Assembly (NCBI GenBank): GCA_003021175.1 | Contig: PXQV01000015.1 | Location: 56,168-120,167, forward strand | Direction of reading: 5' to 3' | Length of the DNA: 64,000 nucleotides | Source: Halobacteriales archaeon QH_7_66_36 | GTDB lineage: Archaea > Halobacteriota > Halobacteria > Halobacteriales > Haloarculaceae | Part shown: positions 52,191 through 61,140 of the stretch, piece by piece | How positions within the stretch are numbered: position 1 is the stretch's first letter | Layout: each line of letters begins with the position of its first letter | Made by a program: the position numbers and the translations under genes | Notes under the pieces: generated by a model | Told to the model about the DNA's origin: nothing | The model's database searches: none | The model's input: the letters and a program-made list of their open reading frames with translations, nothing else

Positions 52191-52762
52191 GCGAACGCCA
52201 CGTCCCCTCGCGTCACGAGTTCGCCGAACAGCCAGTCGGCGTGCTCCAGCGCGTACTCCCTGTGGCCGTCCTCGATAGCGCCGATGGCGTCCTCGACGAG
52301 CACGGGCCGATAGTCGCGGAGGCCGGCCGACCCCGCCGTGTGCAGGACGCAGACGTTCGCGAGCGTGCCGCAGACGAGCAGATCTTCGACGCCGCGCGCG
52401 GAGAGCCAGCCGTCCAACTCCGTCTCGTGGAACGCGTCGTAGGTGTGTTTCTCGACGACGTGATCCTCGTCGGCGACTGGCAGGTCGGGGTGGAGTTCGG
52501 CCTCCCACGACCCTTCGAGGACGTGTTCGCCCCAGCGGTCGAACTCGTCGTAGTAGTGGTTCCCGTCGAACTGTTCGGGCGGGTGAACGTCGCGGGTGTA
52601 GACCACCTGCGCGCCGGCCTCGTGGGCGCGGTCGACGAGGCCCGCGCACGGGTCGACGACGGCCTCGCTGCCGGGCGCGTACAGCGCGCCGTCCGGCGCA
52701 CAGAAGCCGTTCTGCATGTCGACGACCACCAGCGCCGTCGTGTCGGGATCGAAGACTGGCAC
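52187..52762 (-). CDS. Isochorismatase-family hydrolase (nicotinamidase-like)
   Basis: About 191 residues from a GTG at 52762. The catalytic triad is visible: Asp in ALVVVDMQNGF, Lys in VVEKHTYDAF and Cys in CGTLANVCVLHTA. NAD-salvage nicotinamidases share DxQNxF and the YTRDxHPP metal site, present here as YTRDVHPPEQFDGNHYYDEF. A nicotinamidase role is therefore reasonable, and nadE and nicotinate phosphoribosyltransferase are also in the window. An ATG at 52807 is an alternative start. It is coupled to the GNAT gene. Confidence 0.88.
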   Translation of the reverse strand: MPVFDPDTTALVVVDMQNGFCAPDGALYAPGSEAVVDPCAGLVDRAHEAGAQVVYTRDVHPPEQFDGNHYYDEFDRWGEHVLEGSWEAELHPDLPVADEDHVVEKHTYDAFHETELDGWLSARGVEDLLVCGTLANVCVLHTAGSAGLRDYRPVLVEDAIGAIEDGHREYALEHADWLFGELVTRGDVAFA

Positions 52763-52840
52763 ACGCGAGTGTACGGCGCGCAGACCAAAAGAGCCACTCC
52801 GCGACACGCCACTTTTGCGTGTGGCGCTCCACGCTCTCGT

Positions 52841-54186
52841 ATGCGATCACGGCACGCGGTGCTCGTCGCCCTCCTCGTCGCGCTGGCCGGCTGTAGTGCC
52901 GGCTACGTCGGCGACACGTCCTCGGGAGACGCGGCGACGCCCGACGCGACCGCGGGAACGCCAGCGGACGGGCAAGCGACGGCTCCGCCCGACCCCGAGA
53001 CGGACACGCTCGGCTGGGAAGGTGGCTACTGGGCGAACGAGACGCTCAGTATCGACCGCTCGGACGGGCTGAACGAGACGGAACGCGACGCAGTCGTCGC
53101 GCGGTCGATGGCCCGCGTCGAACGGGTGCGACAGCTGGAGTTCACCGAGGAGGTGCCCGTCGAGACACCGACTCGCTCGCGGTCCAGAGTGCGAATCGTG
53201 GCTCCTCTGTCGCCGGCTTCTACGTGCCCGGCGAGCGTCGGATCGTCGTCATCTACTCGGGTGACACGCCGGACCTCCCCGGCGAGGCGACGCTCTCTCA
53301 CGAGCTCACCCACGCGCTCCAGGACCAGCACTTCGACCTCACCTCCATCACCGCGAGCACTCGCGAGGAGAGCAACGCGAACAACGGACTCATCGAAGGC
53401 GACGCCAACCTCGTTCGCGACCGCTACATGGCGAACTGTGGCGACGGGTGGGCGTGTCTCTCGCCGCCCGAATCCGGCTCCGACGGCGGTGGCGGCGACT
53501 TCCATCTCGGCATCTACATCCTGAACTTCTTCCCGTACAGCGACGGGCCGGGCTTCGTCGACTACTACCAGCAGCGCGGCGGCTGGGAGCAGGTGAACGC
53601 GATGTACTCGGAGCCGCCGGCCTCGACCGAACAGGTCATCACGCCGGCGAAGTACGCCGTCGACCCCGACCCGCCGACGACGGTTCGGATCGGTGACGCC
53701 GCCGCCAACGGCTGGGAGCGCGTCCGGCCGGAGCGACGGGACGACGCCGCCAGTCTCGGACAGTCGGCCATCGTCGCGATGTTCGCGTACACGCTGTACG
53801 ACGACTACGACACCGAGCGTTCGGTCGTCAGGCGCGACGCGTTCCTCAATCTGCAGGACGGGGAAGTCGACCGCTCGGACCCGTTCGACTACGGCATCGA
53901 CTACGCCGACGGCTGGGACGGCGACCGGATGCACGTCTACCGGAAGGACGGCGAGACGGCCTACGTGTGGAAGATAACGTGGGACTCCCCCGACGAGGCG
54001 TCGGAGTTCGCGACCGGCTACCGCGCGCTGCTCGACCACTGGGGAGCGACCGAGGTGCGCGACGGCGTCTATCGGATCGACGACGGTCCCTACGCGGACT
54101 CGCTCCGCCTGATCGTCGACGGTGACACCGTCACTATCGTCAACGCGCCGTCGACGGCAGCGCTCGACGACGTGTACGGCCGCTGA
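52841..54186 (+). pseudogene. Hvo_1808-type surface lipoprotein broken by an internal deletion
   Basis: The first frame encodes a lipobox start (RHAVLVALLVALAGCSAG) and runs through LNETERDAVVARSMARVERV to about 53160. It then continues in another frame at SLAVQSANRGSSVAGFYVPG, LSHELTHALQDQ and on to VDDVYGR-like DDVYGR at 54186. Aligned with the intact paralogue at 54189, about 45 residues between these parts are missing and the frame has shifted. A deletion of about 140 bp, rather than a simple base error, is the cause. The HELTH motif and C-terminal domain are intact, but the secretion signal is uncoupled from them. Confidence 0.85.
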
Positions 54187-54188
54187 GG

Positions 54189-55481
54189 ATGCGCGTCCGC
54201 GCCGCGGCCCTCGCGATGCTCCTCCTGCTCGCTGGCTGTAGTGTCGGCTACACGCCGTCGGCCGAGTCGCCGGACCCGACCGAACAGATCGGCGTCGAGG
54301 ACGGCTATCGGCACGACGCGACGCTCGCCGTGACGCCCGCCGACGGCTACAATCAGACGGAGCTGTCGGCGGTCGTCGCTCGGACGACCGCACGAGTCGA
54401 GCGCCTGCGGGGGGTGGAGTTTGACGCCACGCCCGAAGTGGTCCTACAGTCGCGCGCGGAGTACCGCGCCCAGAACCGGTCGTTCACGCGCGACCCCGGA
54501 CGAGCGGGCGACGTGCGCTGGGAGGCGGCGTTCATGATCGGTGAGGACACCGACGCCGGTCGGGTCGTCGATTCGCTGTTCGGCGGGGCGGTCGCCGGCT
54601 ACTATCTGCCCGGCTCCGACCGGATCGTCCTCGTCTCCGAAACCGGCGAGACGGTCGACGCGCGGACGCTCGCGCACGAACTCGTCCACGCTCTGCAGGA
54701 CGCGCGCGGCTGGCGCGTGGCCGGCCGCGACACCTTCGACGGCCGACTCGCCGCGACCGGGCTGACGGAGGGGGAGGCGACCGCCGTCGCGCGAGCCTAC
54801 GCGGACCGGTGTGGCGAGGAGTGGACGTGTCTTCCCCGCGCCGGCGGCGAGGCCGGCAACGCCTCGGCTATCGCCACTCATCCGGGCGTGTATCTGACGT
54901 TCCGGGCCCCCTACGTCGCTGGCACGGGATTCGTCGACCGACTGCGCGACCGGGGCGGCTGGCAGGCGGTGACGGCAGCGTACGACCGCCCGCCGGCCTC
55001 GACCCGCGAACTGCTGGTGGCCGACACCCATCCGGCGGACGTGCCGTCGCTCACGGTTGCGGACCGGTCCGGCGAGGCGTGGGAGCGGTACGCCACGCCG
55101 GACAGTTTGGGCCGGGCGACGGTCCACGCGCTCTTCTGGGCGAACGGACTGGTCAATCGGGGCGACGACGCCATCCGGACGGACTACGAGGATCCGCACT
55201 CGGCGGGGTTGGTCACCGACCGGTTCGTGCCGTACCGGAACGGCACGGCCGACGGCTACGTGTGGCGGCTCAGATTCGAGAACGCGAGCGAGGCCCGGGA
55301 GTTCGTCGACGGCTACGAACGACTCTTGTTGGTCCGACAGCGGGCCGATCAGGTGCGTGAGGGCGTGTACGTCGTCAGATCCGGGCCGTTCGCCGACGCC
55401 TTCCGGGTGACGCGCGACGGCGACACCGTGACCGTCGTGAACGGGCCGACCGTCGCCGACCTCGATGGGATACACGGGTAG
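54189..55481 (+). CDS. Hvo_1808 family surface lipoprotein
   Basis: A 430-residue lipoprotein. The lipobox LLLLAGCSVG puts a lipidated Cys at residue 17. It is followed by a Pro/Ser-rich linker and a metallopeptidase-like domain with HELVH at 163-167 (LAHELVHALQDARGW). A second half has paired repeats ending in VTVVNGPTVADLDGIHG. The family is known by the name Hvo_1808 surface protein, and its role at the cell surface is not established. It starts two bases after the stop of the broken paralogue, so the pair arose by tandem duplication and shared a transcript. Confidence 0.85.
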   Translation: MRVRAAALAMLLLLAGCSVGYTPSAESPDPTEQIGVEDGYRHDATLAVTPADGYNQTELSAVVARTTARVERLRGVEFDATPEVVLQSRAEYRAQNRSFTRDPGRAGDVRWEAAFMIGEDTDAGRVVDSLFGGAVAGYYLPGSDRIVLVSETGETVDARTLAHELVHALQDARGWRVAGRDTFDGRLAATGLTEGEATAVARAYADRCGEEWTCLPRAGGEAGNASAIATHPGVYLTFRAPYVAGTGFVDRLRDRGGWQAVTAAYDRPPASTRELLVADTHPADVPSLTVADRSGEAWERYATPDSLGRATVHALFWANGLVNRGDDAIRTDYEDPHSAGLVTDRFVPYRNGTADGYVWRLRFENASEAREFVDGYERLLLVRQRADQVREGVYVVRSGPFADAFRVTRDGDTVTVVNGPTVADLDGIHG

Positions 55482-55511
55482 TTTTTTCGACGCGGCGGCC
55501 AACACCTGTCT

Positions 55512-56654
55512 GTGTTCGACATCGTACAGGCCGACGCAATCAGGGAAGGGCGGGCCACCGACGCGTACTTTGCCCTGACGCGCGAGGCGCTCGAAGGGGC
55601 CGGGCGGAACCCACACGTCGTCTGTGAGGTGACCGCCGACCAGTTCCCCGCCGGCGAGTTCGAGGTGTTCGCGGGACTCAAGAACGCGGCGAAACTGCTC
55701 GAAGGCCGCGGCGTGAACGTCCACGCGCTCCGGGCGGGAACGCTGTTCGACGGCGGCCCGGTCATGCGCATCGAGGGGCCGTACCTGGAGTTCGCCGAGC
55801 TCGAAACCGCGCTGTTGGGCTTCCTCTCGCCGGCCAGCGGGTGGGCGACCGCGGCTCGCCGGGTCGCGACAGCGGCGGGCGACACGACGGCGCTGTCCTT
55901 CGGCGCGCGCCACATCCACCCGTCGACCGCGGCCGCGATGGAACGGGCGGCGCTCGTCGGCGGCATGGACGGCTTCTCGCACGTCGCCGCCGGCGAGGTG
56001 CTCGACCGCCAGCCCGGCGGGACGATGCCCCACGCGCTGTTGATCTGCTTCGGCCGCGGCGAGCAGGAGGACGCGTGGCGCGCCTTCGACGACCACGTGC
56101 CCGAGGGCGTCCCCCGCGTCGCGCTGACGGACACTTACTCCGACGAGGTGGACGAGGCGTTGCGGGCCGCCCGCGCGGTCGACGACCTCGAAGCCGTCCG
56201 CCTCGACACCACCGGCTCTCGTCGGGGTGACTTCGTCCACATCGTCCGCGAGGTCAGGTGGGCGCTGGACGACGCCGGCTTCGAGGATGTGGGCGTGTTC
56301 GTCTCCGGCGGTATCGACGCCGAGTCGATCAGAGAGTTGGCCGAGTACGCCGACGGCTTCGGCGTCGGCTCGGCCATCTCGAACGCCGACCCGGTCGACT
56401 TCGCGCTCGACATCGTGGCCCGCGACGGCGAATCGGTCGCCAAGCGCGGCAAACTCTCCGGCCCGAAACAGGTGTTCCGCGCGAACGGCGAACACGTCGT
56501 CCGGCCCGCCGACGAACCCGGCCCGACGGGCGGCAAGCCGCTGTTGAAGCCGCTCATCCGAGACGGCGAACTCGTCCGCGGCTTCGACATCGACGACGCC
56601 GCCGCACAGTGCGCCCGCGACGCCGAACGGGTCGACTTCGGCGAGAAGACGTAA
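55512..56654 (+). CDS. pncB: Nicotinate phosphoribosyltransferase
   Basis: A 380-residue enzyme from a GTG at 55512 that makes nicotinate mononucleotide from nicotinate and PRPP. LSFGARHIHPSTAAAMERAA carries the conserved His-Pro region, VRLDTTGSRRGDFVHIVREV the PRPP loop and VFVSGGIDAESIRELA the phosphate site. KPLLKPLIRDGELV is the family C-terminus. The length fits the archaeal short form. It follows the lipoprotein gene by 30 bp and could be read with it. Confidence 0.92.
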   Translation: MFDIVQADAIREGRATDAYFALTREALEGAGRNPHVVCEVTADQFPAGEFEVFAGLKNAAKLLEGRGVNVHALRAGTLFDGGPVMRIEGPYLEFAELETALLGFLSPASGWATAARRVATAAGDTTALSFGARHIHPSTAAAMERAALVGGMDGFSHVAAGEVLDRQPGGTMPHALLICFGRGEQEDAWRAFDDHVPEGVPRVALTDTYSDEVDEALRAARAVDDLEAVRLDTTGSRRGDFVHIVREVRWALDDAGFEDVGVFVSGGIDAESIRELAEYADGFGVGSAISNADPVDFALDIVARDGESVAKRGKLSGPKQVFRANGEHVVRPADEPGPTGGKPLLKPLIRDGELVRGFDIDDAAAQCARDAERVDFGEKT

Positions 56655-56672
56655 CGCAGGATTCCAGCGGCG

Positions 56673-56813
56673 TCAGTTGCCGCCGATGAAGTACGTCGGC
56701 TCGTTCTGTGCCGGCACGACCGCCGCCCGATAGCCGCTCACCAGCACGATGGTGAACGCGAACACGACGACGAACCCAGTTACGGGGGAGACGCCTCGCT
56801 CGGACCTGCGTCG
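56673..56813 (-). pseudogene. Pilin-like N-terminal fragment without a start codon
   Basis: A 46-codon frame bounded by stops encodes RRRSERGVSPVTGFVVVFAF and then TIVLVSGYRA through EPTYFIGGN. RGVSPVTG followed by a hydrophobic helix is the class III signal of archaeal pilins that PibD-like peptidases cut. No ATG, GTG or TTG precedes it in frame. Either a frameshift upstream hides the start, or this is a pilin remnant. It lies 60 bp from the 3' end of RNase P RNA. Confidence 0.5.
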
Positions 56814-56874
56814 CTAACGGCCAGCCTTCTGCGATGAACGCCCCGGCGAGCCGACGGCTCGTCGTGAGAAGTGT

Positions 56875-57300
56875 GGCTGAGGGGAGTAAGCCCCCTTCTG
56901 TTCGGCCCGGCATTCGGCTGAGCGCCCGCCGCGGCGTCCGGGCTACCAATCGCGGCGGGCTTGCACCGGCGAGGTTTCGCCGTTCCACCGTTCCCCGTCC
57001 GTCGGCTCACGGCCGTCCGGCCGTTCGCCCGAACGTGGGCAAAGCCCACGCGCGCTCGGCGGGTTAGCTTCCTTCCCTCGCGGGTCGGGTCGCACGCGCC
57101 CGGGGTCACCCGGTCGCGCCGCGAGGCGACTGTGTCACCTCACGCGCCTCATCGCTCGGGACGGGACGTGTCGTTGCTGTTCCAGCGCCAGCGGTCTTCC
57201 GCTCCGGACTTGCGTCCGGTCGCCTGCCCGGACGGTGGGGGGACTTTCCTCGCCGCCGGGATCCTACCCCCGGCAAGGCGGTGGCCGGGCTCCCTCTGCC
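56875..57300 (-). ncRNA. rnpB: RNase P RNA
   Basis: The minus strand shows the diagnostic RNase P core. The 5' side has GGCGAGGAAAGTCCCCCC (CR-I, with GAGGAAAGUCC). The 3' side has CCGAACAGAAGGGGGCTTAC. The ends pair as P1: GGCAGAGGGAG near 57300 with CTCCCCTCAGCC ending near 56875. The length is about 426 nt, typical for haloarchaea. It cuts the 5' leaders of pre-tRNAs together with archaeal Rpp proteins. The exact ends are approximate. Confidence 0.95.
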
Positions 57301-57728
57301 GAGAGGAACTTGCACGCGCAGTGACCTAAGCGCGTCGGACTGGACAGGGAACGAACCGCCGAGGAGCGTGGGCTGGTCGGTAGCGACGCCGTCATCTCTC
57401 GCGCCGCGAACGGCTCAACGTCGCCGTCCCGCACAACCGGAGGAGTCTTGTGGCGACAGCGGAAACAAAAATGTGGACGGCACGGTCGGGTGGCGTCCTT
57501 TCGACTCGCGTGGTCGGCACGTGTAGTTCCCGTCGCCCGACCTACCCCGTCTCTCTCACACCAACGAGCGGCTGCTGTGCCGAACACGACTCCAGTTTCG
57601 AACTCTCGTCTGCCCGCTACCGGCTGGTTCGTCCCATCGCTCGTGACACCATGGCCTGTGCGTCCCCAGCGCAACCCGAAGACGACAGGAGCCACAAGCC
57701 GTATGACCGGACGACACCGAGCCGGCGT
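57301..57728. other. 428-bp spacer between rnpB and the metzincin-like gene
   Basis: No frame here has protein character. It must hold the rnpB promoter (minus strand, near 57327, without a strong TATA match) and the promoter of the gene at 57729. No repeats or hairpins stand out. Confidence 0.4.
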
Positions 57729-58769
57729 ATGCGACGGGTCTTGGCTCTCGTTGCGTTGCTCGTGGTGGCCGGGTGTGCCGGCGGCGGGCCGGCGTCACCC
57801 GCCAACGAACCCGACCCGACGGCCACACGGACGCCGACCCCAACAGCCACGCCGACGCCGACGTGGGACGGCGACCCGGATAACCACTTTCGCGAGCGGA
57901 CGCTGACGGTCGCGCTCGCCGACGGGGCAGGGACCGGCCGCGACTACGCGCCGCTGGTGCGGGAGGCGCTCGACTACTGGGAGCAGAACGCCGCGCAGTT
58001 CGCCGGCTTCCCGATCGAGTACGAATTCGCGCCGAACGCCACCGGCCCCGACGTTCGCGTCCGCTTCGTCGCCGAAATCGAGGCGTGCGGCCCGGAGACC
58101 GACGAGTTCACCGCGGGCTGTGCGCCGTATCTCCGCAGCCCGGGCGAAGTTGCCCGCCCGGCCGACGTGCGCATCGAAACCGGCTACGACGACGCCTCGA
58201 CGGTGACGCTGCTGCGACACGAGTTCGGTCACACCCTCGGGTTAGACCACGACGACGACCCGGCGGCGGTGATGGCCGCGCGGTCGACGCTGACGACGCT
58301 CCCGCAGCCGAACGCGACGGAGCGCGCCCTCCCGTGGACGAGTCCGAACCTCACCTACTACGCCGACTACGGCGAGGTGCCGGCCGACGAACGCGACGCG
58401 ACGCGCGAGCAGGTCGAGGCGGCGTTCGGCTACGCCGCCGACGGCGCGGACGGGACGGTCCCGGCGAACGTCACGTTCACGCGGACGCGGAACCGGTCGG
58501 CCGCGGACGTGGTCGTCCAGTTCGACGCCACGGAGTCGTGTTCGGGCGGGGGCTCCTGTGGCTCGTTGAGCGGCTTCGACCCGGACGGCGACGGCGCACT
58601 GGAGACGTACAGCCGGCTCACAATCACGGTCGTCAACGTGGACACGGAGGCGCGGGGCTGGCACGTCGGCTACTGGACCGCCTACGGGTTCGGCCTCCGC
58701 GGCGAGAAGCTTCCCGCACCGCTCCGGACCGACGACCCCGACGTACGCCGTAGCGAGTGGTGGCGGTAG
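57729..58769 (+). CDS. Metzincin-like zinc metallopeptidase lipoprotein
   Basis: A 346-residue lipoprotein from the ATG at 57729. The lipobox LLVVAGCAGG puts the lipidated Cys at residue 16. A Thr/Pro-rich linker of about 30 residues then leads to a peptidase domain with HEFGHTLGLDH (164-174), the three-His metzincin zinc motif. Two CxnC pairs (EACGPE...GCAPY; SCSGGGSCGS) may be disulphides. The second half repeats the architecture without the zinc motif. It is expected on the outer face of the membrane. The upstream frame to 57450 has no protein character. Confidence 0.85.
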   Translation: MRRVLALVALLVVAGCAGGGPASPANEPDPTATRTPTPTATPTPTWDGDPDNHFRERTLTVALADGAGTGRDYAPLVREALDYWEQNAAQFAGFPIEYEFAPNATGPDVRVRFVAEIEACGPETDEFTAGCAPYLRSPGEVARPADVRIETGYDDASTVTLLRHEFGHTLGLDHDDDPAAVMAARSTLTTLPQPNATERALPWTSPNLTYYADYGEVPADERDATREQVEAAFGYAADGADGTVPANVTFTRTRNRSAADVVVQFDATESCSGGGSCGSLSGFDPDGDGALETYSRLTITVVNVDTEARGWHVGYWTAYGFGLRGEKLPAPLRTDDPDVRRSEWWR

Positions 58770-59029
58770 CGGAGAAAGACTTCACGCCCTCGTAGCTCGC
58801 GTGTCATCACGGTGTTCCTCCCGCTCGCTCAGTTCGAGGGGTCGTTTCACTCGCCCTCGTGGCTCGCGTGTCGTTCGCCTCGCTCTCTGCTCGCGGCTTC
58901 GCCGCTCGCACGGCCCGTGGCGGCTTCGCCGCCACGTTGTCGTCGGCGCTCCGCGCCGACTGCCCGAAGTGGCTCCGCCACCTCGCTGCTCCCGCTCGCG
59001 TCTCCGAGGCCTCACTCCGTTCGGCCTCG
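58770..59029. other. 260-bp palindrome-rich spacer between convergent genes
   Basis: No gene. The spacer repeats CTCGTGGCTCGCGTGTC-like phrases (58791 and 58857). It also contains short GC hairpins, for example GCGGCTTCGCCGC (58893-58905), GTGGCGGCTTCGCCGCCAC (58918-58936) and GTCGGCGCTCCGCGCCGAC (58943-58961). These probably act as bidirectional termination or processing sites. Confidence 0.45.
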
Positions 59030-60112
59030 CTACTCCCACCGGAACGTGCCGTCCTCCTGCACGACCTCGCCGTCGATCTTCAGCCGCGAATCACCGCGCA
59101 TGTCCGTGATGAGGTCGACGTGGACGGCGGAGTCGTTGCCCGACTCGCCGTCCGGGAGGTTGGCGTCGTAGGCGCGACCGAGCGCGAGGTGGACGGTGCC
59201 GCCCATCTTCTCGTCGAACAGAATGTTGTCCGTGACGCGACCGATACCGCGGTTCATTCCGACGCCGAGCTCGCCCAGCCGACGCGCCCCCTCGTCCGTC
59301 TCGACGACTTCGCGGACGACGCCCTCGCCCTGCGCGGCGGCCACGTCGGTCACTTCTCCGTCCTCGAATTCGAGCCGCGCGTTCCGTATCGGCTCGCCCC
59401 GGACGGTCATCGGCACGTCGAACGTGACGTGGCCCTCGGTCGCGTAGGGGGCAGTGAACACCTCGCCCGACGGGAGATTGTGTGAGTCGTAGGCGACGCT
59501 GGCACAGGAGTTGACCGCGCTGCGGCCGTCGACCCGGAGCCGGAGATCCGTCCCCTCGTTGACGATGCGGACGGTTTCGCCGTCGTCGAGAAGCTGTTTC
59601 AGCCGGCCCATCTCGTCGGCGAGCGATTCCCAGTCGCGGAGGACGGCGTCGTAGACGAAGTCGCGGTAGTCGGCGTAGCCCATCCCCGCCTGCTGTGCGA
59701 GCGAGCGGGTCGGGTGGACCGTCGACACCCAGTCCGTGTCGAGTCGCGCCTCGCGGACGCCCTGTGTGGCCTGTCGGCGCGCAGCCCGCTTGTCGGCGGC
59801 CACGTCGGCGTTCTCGGCGGTGTTGCGGCCACCACCGAGCCGGAGCACGCTGTCGGCGCGTTCGTACAGCGACAGTTGGTGTTCGGGGTCGTCGTCGAAA
59901 TCGCTGTCGTGGGCGGTCAGGTACGCGCGGTCGATCTCGGCGGAATCGTACGTCGCGAGGAGGTTCGCGCCGCGCTCGCCGAGCACCGCCGCGGTGGCGA
60001 CGCCCAGTTCGTGTGCGCCCTCCGCGACGCTGACGACGACGTTATCGCCGGCCTCGATCCGCGCGCTCCAGTCGACCAGCGTCTCTGCGTGCTCGCGCAC
60101 TCGGGGATCCAT
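59030..60112 (-). CDS. M29-family aminopeptidase
   Basis: A 360-residue protein from the ATG at 60112. The M29 fold shows in the N-terminal IEAGDNVVVSVAEGAHELGV and the C-terminal metal region VVETDEGARRLGELGVGMN, GTVHLALGRAYD and AVHVDLITDM, where Glu, His and Asp bind two metals. Such enzymes release N-terminal residues from peptides in the cytosol. The ATG at 60193 adds 27 residues that look like spacer. It is divergent from the gene at 60212. Confidence 0.9.
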   Translation of the reverse strand: MDPRVREHAETLVDWSARIEAGDNVVVSVAEGAHELGVATAAVLGERGANLLATYDSAEIDRAYLTAHDSDFDDDPEHQLSLYERADSVLRLGGGRNTAENADVAADKRAARRQATQGVREARLDTDWVSTVHPTRSLAQQAGMGYADYRDFVYDAVLRDWESLADEMGRLKQLLDDGETVRIVNEGTDLRLRVDGRSAVNSCASVAYDSHNLPSGEVFTAPYATEGHVTFDVPMTVRGEPIRNARLEFEDGEVTDVAAAQGEGVVREVVETDEGARRLGELGVGMNRGIGRVTDNILFDEKMGGTVHLALGRAYDANLPDGESGNDSAVHVDLITDMRGDSRLKIDGEVVQEDGTFRWE

Positions 60113-60181
60113 ATTCGGGCTGAAGCGGCCGCCGAGCAATAGCGCTGTGGAGTTCGGATGGCTCTCGGCCGAAAAGTAACG

Positions 60182-60189
60182 CCTATACA
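60182..60189 (+). promoter_or_regulatory. TATA-like box of the gene at 60212
   Basis: CCTATACA is centred 27 nt before the ATG at 60212, again the leaderless spacing. It supports that start over the upstream in-frame ATG at 60158. Confidence 0.55.
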
Positions 60190-60211
60190 CCACGCTTCAG
60201 TACGAAACCTC

Positions 60212-61075
60212 ATGCAACGGCGAGTCGCGGCAATCTACCTCGTTTTCTTCGTGCTGTTGGGGGCGAGCGCCTACTCGGTGATCGCGGTGGCCGAGCAGCC
60301 GGCCGTCGAGATGTCCGGCGAGGCGTACACGAACGGTTCACAGTTCTCGACGGGCGGTCAGCAGTACACGGTGCTCGTCGAGATGGAAGAGTCCGAGGGC
60401 GACGGCCACGGCGGCGGTGGCGGCGCGTCCCCCGTCGGCGAACTGGTGTACGTCAACGAGTCCGCCCGGATGACGGCGACGTGGGAGAACGACAGCGTCG
60501 TCACATACCGAGGCGAGACGTACCGCGTCTCACTCGACGCCGAGACCTCGCCCGCGGAGGCGCGACTCATCGAGAGCTTCGACGTACCGGCGATCTTACA
60601 GAACGACTCCGACGTGTACAATCAGACGACGACCATCGACGGGACCGAGTACGTCACCTACCGCGAGAACGACACCAACGTCCCGCTCGACGAGTATCTC
60701 CCCGAGCCGACGACCCACACCTTCGCGGTGGACGACACCGTGGAGTACGACGGCGAGACGACCACGCTGGAGTTGGTCAGTTCCTCTGAGGCCACGCTCG
60801 CGTGGACCACCGCCGATGAGCAGTCGGTCGAACTCGCCGAGGGCGAAAACATGACGCTCGCGGACGGGAACCGGTACTTCGCGCACTTCGACACCCACGG
60901 CGAGCTGTCGGTCGCCATCGCGCAGACCGACGAGGCGTACGGCGACTACCAGAACGACCTCGCCCGGCAGGATTACTACCAAGAGCGGGAGAACGGGCTG
61001 TGGGGCGTCGTCATCCTCTCGGGCATCGCCGCGTTCCTCATCATCTCGATGGCGTACATGCCGGTGAAGGGGTAA
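60212..61075 (+). CDS. Bitopic membrane protein with an extracytoplasmic beta domain
   Basis: A 287-residue protein. One membrane segment at residues 4-28 (AAIYLVFFVLLGASAYSVIA) and one near the C-terminus (GVVILSGIAAFLIISMAY) frame an acidic, Thr/Glu-rich external region of about 225 residues made of beta strands. There is a Gly/His run (GDGHGGGGGAS) near residue 72. It is conserved-looking but unnamed. It precedes the PiT gene by 65 bp, though that gene has its own promoter. Confidence 0.72.
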   Translation: MQRRVAAIYLVFFVLLGASAYSVIAVAEQPAVEMSGEAYTNGSQFSTGGQQYTVLVEMEESEGDGHGGGGGASPVGELVYVNESARMTATWENDSVVTYRGETYRVSLDAETSPAEARLIESFDVPAILQNDSDVYNQTTTIDGTEYVTYRENDTNVPLDEYLPEPTTHTFAVDDTVEYDGETTTLELVSSSEATLAWTTADEQSVELAEGENMTLADGNRYFAHFDTHGELSVAIAQTDEAYGDYQNDLARQDYYQERENGLWGVVILSGIAAFLIISMAYMPVKG

Positions 61076-61108
61076 CCCCACCGCGTCACGCGTCTTCGTC
61101 TGACTGAA

Positions 61109-61116
61109 CTATAAAC
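61109..61116 (+). promoter_or_regulatory. TATA box of the PiT gene at 61141
   Basis: CTATAAAC is centred about 29 nt upstream of the ATG, one of the best TATA matches in the window. Confidence 0.6.
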
Positions 61117-61140
61117 GAGCAGCCGCGGTAGAGTCGCCAC

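Noticed and set aside
56780..57109. A 109-codon minus-strand frame over the RNase P RNA
   Set aside because: The region has the conserved RNase P core and P1 pairing; the frame is incidental.
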